DNA of 20,160 nucleotides, from positions 1 through 20,160 of the forward strand of contig DAOVLS010000005.1 in assembly GCA_030631125.1 (NCBI GenBank). Direction: 5' to 3'. Position 1 is the stretch's first letter. Each line of letters opens with the position of its first letter. The stretch is from Planctomycetales bacterium (GTDB lineage: Bacteria > Planctomycetota > Phycisphaerae > SM23-33). The notes below the pieces were generated by a model. It worked only from the letters and a program-made list of their open reading frames with translations. It was not told where the DNA came from and ran no database searches. Shown here piece after piece: positions 14,707 to 20,160 of the stretch. The translations under genes and the position numbers were made by a program.

Positions 14707-15846
14707 TCACCATACCTCCAAAGTTGAGATAGCGACCCACTCGGTGTCGTTGATCGCCAACAATGTAATGGCCGCTCCGACGGTGGTTGATTCGATGTAT
14801 CCGGCGGCTGCCGTAACGGACGAACCGACGCGGATGGTATCGCCCGCCCCGGCGGTAATCCTCATGCCGTCCGAATCCTGAACGGCGAATGTGTATGTCA
14901 ACTCGGCCTCCGCCGCCGGCAGCGTGTGATAATTCTTGGCGGTCGAGCCTTCGTTGGTCAGAACCTTTCGGCTCTCGGCGGCGGTCAGGACGTTCGGCGA
15001 GCCGACACCGGCTGTGTTGGCCTCGACCGACCGCCGCAGCAAGTAATGCGTATGCAGCCCATCGGCATCCCCTCCGTCCGTGAGGTCCTTGATGTTGGCG
15101 AACGTGCCGAGGTCAATCCAGGCCGCGCCGTTGAAGCCGATAAGCATGTCGCGGTCTTCGACCAGGCAGAGGGCGCCTTCGGTCGGCGTTATCTCCGTCC
15201 AGGAGGCCCCGTTCCACTGCTCGATGTCGTTTGCGGCGACTGTCTGGCCGGTAACGCTCGATGCGCCGGTCCCCGTGTTCAGGTAGCGATCGCCGAGAGT
15301 CGGCGCGGCGGGTTCGGCGGCTGTGAAGTCGAGTTCGTCAAGCACAGATTCGGCCCAGTCGAGGTCGTTCAGCGACCCGCTGGACGCGCCGCAGACGGTC
15401 AGGAAGCCCCGGCCCCGATAGTCGGTGATGTCGCCGTCGTCGATACTGTAAAGGCCGCCTGATGTTACAATCGTCGCCAGCGGGATGTGCGGCGTAACGG
15501 ACGGGACGGGGAATCCGGTCGTGCTGACCGTCAGCGTCCCGGCGGCCGTCAGGTAGATGTAGTTGGTTTGGTTGTCGGTCAGGGCCTGGGCGTCCGCTCC
15601 GGCGTAATCGACGGCCGTGTCGCCATTAAAATATCTTCCCGGCTGGACCTTGAACGTAAGATTTCCGTCCTTGCACACACGCAGGGCGTTGGCCGTGGCG
15701 TAAAGGACGCGGTCCAGCCAGTCGCTACGTTTGATCTTGTTCGTGTAGAACGGGCTTTGTCCGATTGTCATGTGCGGGATGCCGCTGTCGCCTTTTGATC
15801 CCGTCTTTGCGTTTAGTTCTGAATTTTCTGGATATAATTCAGCCAT
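14707..15846 (-). CDS. Tail fibre-like protein with DUF2793-type stretch
   Basis: About 379 aa. The N-terminal half (YTNKIKRSDWLDRVLYATAN ... VQPGRYFNGDT ... DNQTNYIYL) resembles virion-attached fibre starts. Residues 182-247 (PTLGDRYLNTGTG ... WNGASWTEITPTEGALCLVED and IGFNGAAWIDLG) look like the DUF2793/phage-fibre beta repeat. DGLHTHYLLRR leads into a C-terminal domain with ITAGAGDTIRVGSSVTAA, reminiscent of fibre tips. I choose ATG 15846 because GGAG lies 9 nt ahead. An in-frame ATG at 15861 would overlap this RBS and abut a terminator-like hairpin. It is translated just before the spike gene with a 1-nt gap. Confidence 0.65.
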   Translation of the reverse strand: MAELYPENSELNAKTGSKGDSGIPHMTIGQSPFYTNKIKRSDWLDRVLYATANALRVCKDGNLTFKVQPGRYFNGDTAVDYAGADAQALTDNQTNYIYLTAAGTLTVSTTGFPVPSVTPHIPLATIVTSGGLYSIDDGDITDYRGRGFLTVCGASSGSLNDLDWAESVLDELDFTAAEPAAPTLGDRYLNTGTGASSVTGQTVAANDIEQWNGASWTEITPTEGALCLVEDRDMLIGFNGAAWIDLGTFANIKDLTDGGDADGLHTHYLLRRSVEANTAGVGSPNVLTAAESRKVLTNEGSTAKNYHTLPAAEAELTYTFAVQDSDGMRITAGAGDTIRVGSSVTAAAGYIESTTVGAAITLLAINDTEWVAISTLEVW

Positions 15847-15865
15847 AGTCGTTTTCTCCATAAAA

Positions 15866-15884
15866 CCCCCCGCACTGCGGGGGG
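15866..15884 (-). terminator. GC hairpin with T-tract on the minus strand
   Basis: CCCCCCGC-ACT-GCGGGGGG, an 8-bp perfect stem. Read on the minus strand it is followed at once by TTTTA, the layout of an intrinsic terminator, directly ahead of the fibre gene. It is paired with a sister hairpin at 15902-15920. Confidence 0.6.
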
Positions 15885-15901
15885 ATTCATCTTCCCAATA
15901 T

Positions 15902-15920
15902 CCCCCGGCAGTGCCGGGGG
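15902..15920 (+). terminator. Sister GC hairpin with T-tract on the plus strand
   Basis: CCCCCGGC-AGT-GCCGGGGG, an 8-bp perfect stem, followed on the + strand by TTTATT. It lies 5 nt past the stop of the Gly-rich gene. Together with 15866-15884 it forms an outward-facing pair that could stop transcription from either side. Confidence 0.55.
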
Positions 15921-15925
15921 TTTAT

Positions 15926-16432
15926 TCATCCTGCATCGTCGCCGGACAGCGTCCATGTCAGCCTCAGCGTGTCCGTTACCTTTACATAACTGTCGGCGGC
16001 GGGTACGCCGGGCGGTTCGGGCGTACCGGCCAGGACAGCCTCGTCGTCGAGGTTCCCCGTCGAGGCGTTCCCCGCCGTGTCGTAGCCGACGACGGCGAAG
16101 TTGTACGTTCCGTCGGGCAATTCGTCGGTAAGATGTTCCAGCATTTCGGCGCCGAAGCCGTCCATTCCAAGCCCGTCGGCGCCTCGACCGTCGCCGATGC
16201 CGCCCCAGCCGAATCCGTCCGCCCCGGACCCGTCCGGTCCCATGCCGTCGCCGATTTTGCACATCGCGTGGTTCGGCCAGGCCCGGATCGGGCGTTTGTT
16301 TATCCGGCTGCCGTAATCAACGGCTCCGCCGGCGTTGTTTCCACGGAAGGCGTCGTAATGGCCGCCCAGAGGGACCGCCTGGTTCTGCGGCCAGCGGATA
16401 CGTACCCTGGCGTCTTGTGCGATAATTCCCAT
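15926..16432 (-). CDS. Gly-repeat and FN3-like phage tail protein
   Basis: 168 aa. The N-terminal part is basic (ARVRIRWPQNQAVPLGG). Residues 61-94 form a Gly/Asp repeat built from GxDGxG-type pentads (GDGMGPDGSGADGFG, then GDGRGADGLGMDGFG), suggesting a flexible or glycine-rich packed region. LPDGTYNFAVVGYDTAGN (105-122) is the end of an FN3-like fold, and the C-terminus (VKVTDTLRLTWTLSGDD) is strand-like. I recall similar Gly-repeat FN3 proteins from planctomycete phages, unnamed. ATG 16432 is preferred to 16459, which lies inside the heptamer array. The ATG follows AAATTGAAG, with no classical Shine-Dalgarno. It may be a minor tail or capsid-decorating protein. Confidence 0.65.
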   Translation of the reverse strand: MGIIAQDARVRIRWPQNQAVPLGGHYDAFRGNNAGGAVDYGSRINKRPIRAWPNHAMCKIGDGMGPDGSGADGFGWGGIGDGRGADGLGMDGFGAEMLEHLTDELPDGTYNFAVVGYDTAGNASTGNLDDEAVLAGTPEPPGVPAADSYVKVTDTLRLTWTLSGDDAG

Positions 16433-16435
16433 CTT

Positions 16436-16490
16436 CAATTTCCGATTTCCGATTTCCAATTGGCAATTGACAATTGGAATTTGGCAATTC
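16436..16490. repeat. Heptamer array between tail genes (CAATTTC/CGATTTC/CAATTGG units)
   Basis: Seven phased 7-bp units plus a partial eighth fill the junction from 4 nt before the downstream ATG to the stop codon of the 127-aa gene. Units drift from CAATTTC and CGATTTC to CAATTGG, CAATTGA and AATTTGG without losing the period. Confidence 0.9.
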
Positions 16491-16874
16491 TTATCTGGGG
16501 TCTCCCTGTTTGACAGTCCACGCGGCGCTGAGGCGGACGGCCGAGCCGGTCTCGGTAATCACCTTTCGGACCTGTTCGACCCGGACGGCGATGATCGTGC
16601 AGTTCGGGTATTCGATACCGCCTGCGTCCCATATCGTCACGCTCGTGCCCGCCAGGACCTTACAGGCGTCGATGGCGGCGTCGGCCAGGGAGAAGTCGGC
16701 GACGAATTCGGTCGTGCGTATCTCGGCCTCGACGCCCCGATAGCCGAGTTTCCGCCAGCGGGCGTAATCGCGCCCGGGTCGCTCTATCGCCTGGACGATC
16801 TCGCCGGGCCGTTCGGGCCGCCCGCCCATCGCATCGAATGTCAACGTGTCGATCTGTCGTTTCTCACCGGCCAT
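16491..16874 (-). CDS. Small conserved-type phage tail protein
   Basis: 127 aa, without a motif I can name. It starts MAGEKRQIDTLTFDAMGGRP and contains TTEFVADFSLADAAIDACKV, then LAGTSVTIWDAGGIEYPNC, and a strand-rich end. It directly follows the tape measure gene in transcription order, the place where siphophages encode small tail-tip adaptor proteins (lambda M/L region) and P2-like phages encode U. That role is inferred from position only. It has no clear Shine-Dalgarno; the ATG is preceded by GTGAAAAAAAG. Heptamer arrays lie on both sides. Confidence 0.6.
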   Translation of the reverse strand: MAGEKRQIDTLTFDAMGGRPERPGEIVQAIERPGRDYARWRKLGYRGVEAEIRTTEFVADFSLADAAIDACKVLAGTSVTIWDAGGIEYPNCTIIAVRVEQVRKVITETGSAVRLSAAWTVKQGDPR

Positions 16875-16883
16875 CTTTTTTTC

Positions 16884-16918
16884 ACTAATTACGAATTACC
16901 AATTACGAATTACCATCT
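16884..16918. repeat. Heptamer array of the ACCAATT/ACGAATT type after the tape measure gene
   Basis: Four phased units (ACTAATT, ACGAATT, ACCAATT, ACGAATT) and a degenerate fifth (ACCATCT) end next to the tape measure stop codon at 16920-16922. Confidence 0.8.
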
Positions 16919-16919
16919 G

Positions 16920-18497
16920 TCAATTGTTCCCGAACTCGCTGGATTCGACGTGTGCGTTGACGTTGGCCGTTCGGCGCGAGGCGTCGCGGAGATTGTTCGA
17001 GGCGTTCAGAAGGTTCTCCGTAGCCTTGTTGAGGTTGTCCAGCACCGGACTCGCATCAATGCCGAGCATCCTGCGAGCCGTTTGGGTGGCCTGCTCACTG
17101 GACATACCCTTCTCAGCCTGCAAAGCGCCCACTAACGTCCCCGTGGCGGCTTCTTCCGGCGTCTGATACAGCGGGCTCCATGTAGGATGTTCTGTTCTTA
17201 TTTTGGCCTGCTGAGTCCTCATCCATGCCGTTGTTCTGAAAAGTATCTGGCCACCGGTATCTAATCGTATTTGTTCAAGGGATTTACTGAGATTATCCCA
17301 GATAAGGTTTTCCGGCCGTTGCCTGGCAGCTTCTATACCCGCTTGGGCGCGAGTGCCGGCCAGTATCCTTCGATAAATCGGATCATCCTTCAAAACCCTA
17401 CGGATTTTCGTCCCTGCAATATCGACGCCCGGACCCGTTTTCGCCCGGAATTCGCCGACCAGTTTTTTCAGGCCTTCCGGGTCGCCCAGCATGATTTTGC
17501 CGTATTCCAGGCCTCGCTCGCCGAACAGGTCCTTGAGATCCTGGGTGGACAGTTTGCGCCGCTTGTTCAATTCAGCGAGTTTCAGGAGCCGCTGGTAAGC
17601 GTTGTCGCCCTCAGCGATTTTGGCCTGCGCCATCAGGGACTTTTTCCCGGCCATCGGGCTTTTGGCTCCGAAGGCGAGCGTTCGCATGGCCTCGGCCTCG
17701 CCCGGCTCGGCGAGCATTACCTTCCGCACGAGCATTTTCATGCCGGTTGACGCCAGGGCCGCCGTGCCCGTCTTGGCTGTCATAAAGGCGTACATCGCCG
17801 CCGCCGTAGGGGCTTTCATATCACCGACCAGTCCGGCGGCGAATGCCTTCGGCGCCTCGGCTGCTACCTCTTGGGGTGTGGAGACAGCTGCTTTTTCAAT
17901 CAGATATTGCGTAAGGTTGGCCTGTTCGCGGGCGGATATTCCCTTGTATATCCCTCCCATTTTGGCGAACGTCGGGATCAGTTCGGGAAGCGGCGTACTG
18001 CCGGTCTGACGGAGTTTGATTAACTCGGTCAGCATCCCCGCCCGCTGTTTCGGTGTGGCGTAGTCGGTCATCGATTGCAGCGTCCATATACCCTTGGATA
18101 TTTCGCGTGCAGGGATGCCCGTCAACTTGGCCAGTTCATGGGCTTTTTTGCGTAATTTTGGATCTTTGTAAAAATCACCGAGGAATTGGAGGTTGACAAA
18201 CTCGCTCTGGAATTCCTTCATGGAATTGACGCTGTCGGCGATGTCCTTCTGGTAGAGCCGCCAGGCTGCTCGTATCCCCCCGATGGCTGCGCCGATGCCG
18301 ACGAATTGCATGGCCATTCCCCGCAGTTCGCCGGTCATGCCCTTTGACATCCGGCTGAAGGCCGTTCCGGTCTGTTTGCCCTTCCGGCCCATCCGGTCGA
18401 GGCCCTGCTCGGCCTTTTTCTGGACATCGACGACCTTCAGGAAGGCCTGCACGGCCTTGGCTTCGTCGCCTTCGAGTTTGAAAGTAACCTGTCCCAT
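16920..18497 (-). CDS. Tail tape measure protein
   Basis: 525 aa. The N-terminal part is Lys/Gln-rich and helical (KLEGDEAKAVQAFLKVVDVQ, then KKAEQGLDRMGRKGKQTG), followed by the hydrophobic stretch MAMQFVGIGAAIGGIRAAW. An alanine-rich mid domain contains LTGIPAREISKGIWTLQSMT and APTAAAMYAFMTAKTGTAAL, the pattern of phage tail tape measure proteins. The C-terminus is again helical (NKATENLLNASNNLRDASRR). It sets tail length and is ejected during infection. At about 0.15 nm per residue it would suit a tail of roughly 80 nm (inference). It follows the frameshifting chaperone, as in lambda- and P2-like operons. ATG 18497 is preceded only by an A7 run and no Shine-Dalgarno. Confidence 0.88.
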   Translation of the reverse strand: MGQVTFKLEGDEAKAVQAFLKVVDVQKKAEQGLDRMGRKGKQTGTAFSRMSKGMTGELRGMAMQFVGIGAAIGGIRAAWRLYQKDIADSVNSMKEFQSEFVNLQFLGDFYKDPKLRKKAHELAKLTGIPAREISKGIWTLQSMTDYATPKQRAGMLTELIKLRQTGSTPLPELIPTFAKMGGIYKGISAREQANLTQYLIEKAAVSTPQEVAAEAPKAFAAGLVGDMKAPTAAAMYAFMTAKTGTAALASTGMKMLVRKVMLAEPGEAEAMRTLAFGAKSPMAGKKSLMAQAKIAEGDNAYQRLLKLAELNKRRKLSTQDLKDLFGERGLEYGKIMLGDPEGLKKLVGEFRAKTGPGVDIAGTKIRRVLKDDPIYRRILAGTRAQAGIEAARQRPENLIWDNLSKSLEQIRLDTGGQILFRTTAWMRTQQAKIRTEHPTWSPLYQTPEEAATGTLVGALQAEKGMSSEQATQTARRMLGIDASPVLDNLNKATENLLNASNNLRDASRRTANVNAHVESSEFGNN

Positions 18498-18504
18498 TTT
18501 TTTT

Positions 18505-18578
18505 GCCGCGAACGGCGCGAACTAAACAGATTTTTTTCAACAAAAGATTGCTTCTTCTTTGTTCGCGTAGTTCGCGGC
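18505..18578. repeat. Imperfect 18-bp inverted repeat (GCCGCGAAC type) at the tape measure junction
   Basis: GCCGCGAACGGCGCGAAC (18505-18522) faces GTTCGCGTAGTTCGCGGC (18561-18578), with 15 of 18 bases pairing, around a 38-nt AT-rich middle. Each arm is itself two 9-bp units (GCCGCGAAC/GGCGCGAAC), so this is a nonamer relative of the heptamer arrays. It fills the gap between the GT extension stop and the tape measure ATG. Confidence 0.75.
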
Positions 18579-18587
18579 TAATTCCTT

Positions 18588-18707
18588 TTAGTCGGTCCCG
18601 TAAATCTCACAGAACAATTCAACATCCGCCGGCGTCGGGATGTAACCGTTCAGCCGTCCGGCAGACCAGAGTGTGAATCTTCGCCATCGGGGGTGTCTGC
18701 ATCGTTT
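18588..18707 (-). CDS. -1 frame extension of the tail assembly chaperone (GT-like C-terminus)
   Basis: An open segment in the -1 frame, beginning at the A9 run and ending at TAA 18588-18590. It adds 39 residues (KRCRHPRWRRFTLWSAGRLN, then GYIPTPADVELFCEIYGTD). Joined by a -1 slip it yields a 274-aa long form instead of the 253-aa short form. It has no start of its own worth considering: the upstream ATG in this frame gives only Arg-rich antiparallel-looking text. The position between the chaperone and the tape measure gene is exactly that of lambda T and P2 E'. Hydrophobic and Tyr/Phe residues in the end part could bind the tape measure protein. Confidence 0.72.
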   Translation of the reverse strand, partial: KRCRHPRWRRFTLWSAGRLNGYIPTPADVELFCEIYGTD

Positions 18708-19411
18708 TTTTTTGCTTCGGCGTCGGCGTCGGCGCGGGCGGTCTGGACGGCCAGATACCCGGGCGCATCGACGAAACACCACAGGATCCGTTTGATATTC
18801 TTCGTCGTCAGCAGTCGCAGTGCCGAGACCTCGGCAGGCCCGACGCGGTAATTCAACGCCAGCACGCCGGCGGCCAGGGCGAACATCTCCGAATCGTCCA
18901 GCGGCTCGACGGTTTCATCTTCATTCAGCATGCCGTTCTCGCTGCGGAAGAAATCCCACAGGCGTTCGGCGTCGCGGCAGGCGGCGGCGAATTTTGGCAG
19001 CGCCTCCTTGACGACCTTGCCGTCCGGGCCGATGGTCATGGCCATCGGCAGCATCGATCCTTCGGGGAAACAGCGGGCCACGGGCACGAGCCACGATTCG
19101 CCGTCGGCCAGTTCGACGACGTAGCCGTCGATCTGTTCGGTGCGGGCGAGGTCGGCGGGCTTCGGCTTCGTCTCGGCAATTTCAAATCCCAAAAAGACGC
19201 CCGGCGACCCCGGGATCGGCAGCCAGGTCTGGCGGTCGGGGTAGAAGCCGATGTTCTCACCCACGCCGACGACGACTCCGGCTGCGCCCGGGCCGGTTCC
19301 GGCCTCGCGGAAACTGAAAGGCCCGTCAAAAGCGTAGGCAAGACCGGCGGCCTCCAGGTCGGCCTTCGTGACGGTGTTTTTGCCTTCGATGAAGTATAGG
19401 AATCCGTTCAT
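18650..19411 (-). CDS. Tail assembly chaperone, short form (G-like) with -1 slippery site
   Basis: 253 aa. The N-terminal half is a beta-rich domain (FLYFIEGKNTVTKADLEAAG ... YPDRQTWLPIPGSPGVFLGFE ... DGYVVELADGESWLVPVARC). The later half is helical (KEALPKFAAACRDAERLWDF ... ALRLLTTKNIKRILWC). The C-terminal 18 residues after the slip site are acidic (NDADTPDGEDSHSGLPDG) and look like a disposable tail. Codons 233-236 read GCA AAA AAA AAC, allowing -1 slippage on A AAA AAA or A AAA AAC to make the long form. Both forms are expected to coat the tape measure protein during tail assembly. GGAG 11 nt ahead supports ATG 19411. The assignment rests on position and the slip site more than on sequence similarity. 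Confidence 0.72.
   Translation of the reverse strand: MNGFLYFIEGKNTVTKADLEAAGLAYAFDGPFSFREAGTGPGAAGVVVGVGENIGFYPDRQTWLPIPGSPGVFLGFEIAETKPKPADLARTEQIDGYVVELADGESWLVPVARCFPEGSMLPMAMTIGPDGKVVKEALPKFAAACRDAERLWDFFRSENGMLNEDETVEPLDDSEMFALAAGVLALNYRVGPAEVSALRLLTTKNIKRILWCFVDAPGYLAVQTARADADAEAKKNDADTPDGEDSHSGLPDG
18704..18713 (-). promoter_or_regulatory. Slippery A9-C run, programmed -1 frameshift site
   Basis: On the minus strand the run reads GC-A9-C in frame GCA AAA AAA AAC, containing both A AAA AAA and A AAA AAC in the phase required for tandem -1 slippage. The -1 frame is open for 39 codons after it, and the 0 frame stops 18 codons later. Confidence 0.7.
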
Positions 19412-19431
19412 TAGTCGCTGTGCTCCAAAAG

Positions 19432-19490
19432 ACCGGATTACCGGAATACCGGATTACCGATTACCAATTACGAATTACCAATTACCAATT
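19432..19490. repeat. Mixed octamer-to-heptamer array (ACCGGATT to ACCAATT)
   Basis: Three 8-bp units (ACCGGATT, ACCGGAAT, ACCGGATT) run without a break into five 7-bp units (ACCGATT, ACCAATT, ACGAATT, ACCAATT, ACCAATT), ending 1 nt from the TAA of the 128-aa gene. ACCGATT looks like the step between the two unit lengths. Confidence 0.85.
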
Positions 19491-19491
19491 T

Positions 19492-19878
19492 TTACGGCGT
19501 CGAATCCTGCAGTACGCGGATTTTCAGCGTAGTGGCGACGCCGGAGCCGTTGGTGATGTAGATCGTCGTTACGTCCTGATCGAGCGGGTTGGCGTGAACG
19601 CTGTTGGCGTGCCAGATGATCGGGACGTTGGCGGTCAGATTGATCGTCTGATCCGGCGTTGTGGCGTGGTTGATCTCCAGCGTCAGGTCCTGATCCGCCA
19701 GCAGCAGAAAACCCTTCAGTTCGGTAATGTCGATGGGGATGTTGACGAGCAGATCGGAAGCGTCGAGCGCTACCTCGATGTCTCGATTGTCCTCACCGTC
19801 GGCGGACTGCTCGGTCTGCTGGCTGACGGCCACGCCGCCGGCTGAGTACGTTTCGATAATCGTGTGTGTAAAAGCCAT
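19492..19878 (-). CDS. Beta-rich phage structural protein, possibly tail tube-related
   Basis: 128 aa: MAFTHTIIETYSAGGVAVSQ, then an alternation of hydrophobic and polar residues (DIEVALDASDLLVNIPIDIT, LKGFLLLADQDLTLEINHA, DVTTIYITNGSGVATTLKIR) that predicts a beta-sandwich. It immediately precedes the tail assembly chaperone in transcription order, where many siphophages encode the major tail or a tail-completion protein. The short length and lack of a known motif keep this open. GGAGA 7 nt ahead supports the start. It lies 20 nt after the stop of the gene at the window edge. Confidence 0.6.
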   Translation of the reverse strand: MAFTHTIIETYSAGGVAVSQQTEQSADGEDNRDIEVALDASDLLVNIPIDITELKGFLLLADQDLTLEINHATTPDQTINLTANVPIIWHANSVHANPLDQDVTTIYITNGSGVATTLKIRVLQDSTP

Positions 19879-19898
19879 TTGGATGTCTCCTGTTTTTA

Positions 19899-20160
19899 TT
19901 ACAGCCCGGTAACAACAATCGGGGCGTTCGCGTCGTCATAGGTCGGCGTGATGTTGTACTCTGTGATCGCCGGTTTCCCGCCAATGCCGCGGGCGGTAGC
20001 CATCTTCTGGTTGAAGGTGAAGGTTATCGGGCTCGATCCGTTCAAGCCGCCGCTCAGGCGGTTGATCAGCGTAACCGAGCCGATGTCGGTAACGCCCAGT
20101 GCGCCCATCGTCGTCTTGCGAAGCGTTACGGCAGGCTGGATTCGCTCTATCGAAACATGG
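19899..20160 (-). CDS. C-terminal part of a phage structural protein (start outside window)
   Basis: The minus-strand frame is open from the window edge to TAA at 19899-19901, giving at least 86 residues. It ends with PTYDDANAPIVVTGL. The in-frame ATG at 20108 is probably internal, since coding text (VSIERIQPAVTLRKTT) continues upstream without a stop. NRLSGGLNGSSPITFTFNQK and ARGIGGKPAITEYNITPT are not diagnostic. It is the first gene of the visible tail operon; a head-tail joining or tail component is likely from position only. Confidence 0.6.
   Translation of the reverse strand, partial: HVSIERIQPAVTLRKTTMGALGVTDIGSVTLINRLSGGLNGSSPITFTFNQKMATARGIGGKPAITEYNITPTYDDANAPIVVTGL

Larger units (their letters stand above)
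7932..20160. mobile_element. Prophage (left part: integrase and tail module), continuing past the window
   Basis: A tyrosine recombinase adjoins tRNA-Ala on the + strand. A convergent minus-strand tail operon follows (tape measure, frameshifting chaperone, spike, fibre and tip proteins). No second copy of the tRNA-Ala 3' end is visible to 20160, so attR lies outside. Head, terminase, lysis and repressor genes are not in view. All recognisable reading frames look intact, so nothing here argues for decay. The left boundary at the tRNA 3' end is inferred, not shown by a duplicated core. Confidence 0.85.

Overview
The window joins an ordinary bacterial chromosome segment (1 to about 7930) to the tail end of a tailed prophage (about 7932 to 20160, running off the right edge). 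The DNA is fairly GC-rich. Three things suggest a Planctomycetota bacterium, perhaps of the Phycisphaerae type: tRNA-Ile(GAT) and tRNA-Ala(TGC) stand apart from any rRNA operon, gene junctions carry many short period-7 repeat arrays, and the phage proteins have a familiar Cys-rich and Gly-rich style. No 16S gene is present, so this assignment is an inference.

Chromosomal part, all on the + strand: the tail of an unknown gene (1-99); a structured inverted-repeat element (88-251); methylthioadenosine phosphorylase (mtnP); a metal-dependent amidohydrolase; the signal recognition particle GTPase ffh; a small conserved-looking gene that appears split by one extra G (4106-4442); a SAM-dependent methyltransferase; an FAD-dependent oxidoreductase; and a GNAT acetyltransferase. 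Short gaps and overlaps suggest that the ffh-to-GNAT group (2668-7495) is largely co-transcribed. After it come a plausible promoter, tRNA-Ile and tRNA-Ala, each preceded by the same 20-bp heptamer repeat ending 3 nt before the tRNA.

Prophage part: directly after tRNA-Ala lies a complete tyrosine recombinase (+ strand), consistent with integration at that tRNA. Facing it is a long minus-strand tail operon read from right to left: a tail component cut by the window edge; a 128-aa beta-rich protein; a tail assembly chaperone with an A9 slippery run and an in-place -1 extension (G/GT-like); the tape measure protein; a small tail protein; a Gly-repeat/FN3-like protein; a fibre-like protein with a DUF2793-like stretch; a beta-helix tail spike; a second FN3-like protein; a large tail-tip/hub candidate; a Cys-rich 155-aa protein; and a Cys-rich 66-aa protein. 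The last three are coupled by TGATG and ATGA overlaps. No sheath gene is seen, so a non-contractile tail is likely but not proven. Head, lysis and regulatory genes and attR must lie beyond 20160.

The most unusual layer is non-coding. At least nine arrays of imperfect 7-bp repeats (families such as CAATTGG, ATTACCA, GGCATTG and GGGACTT) occupy gene junctions in both the chromosome and the prophage. They reach stop codons and start codons exactly, and in places they replace a Shine-Dalgarno sequence.
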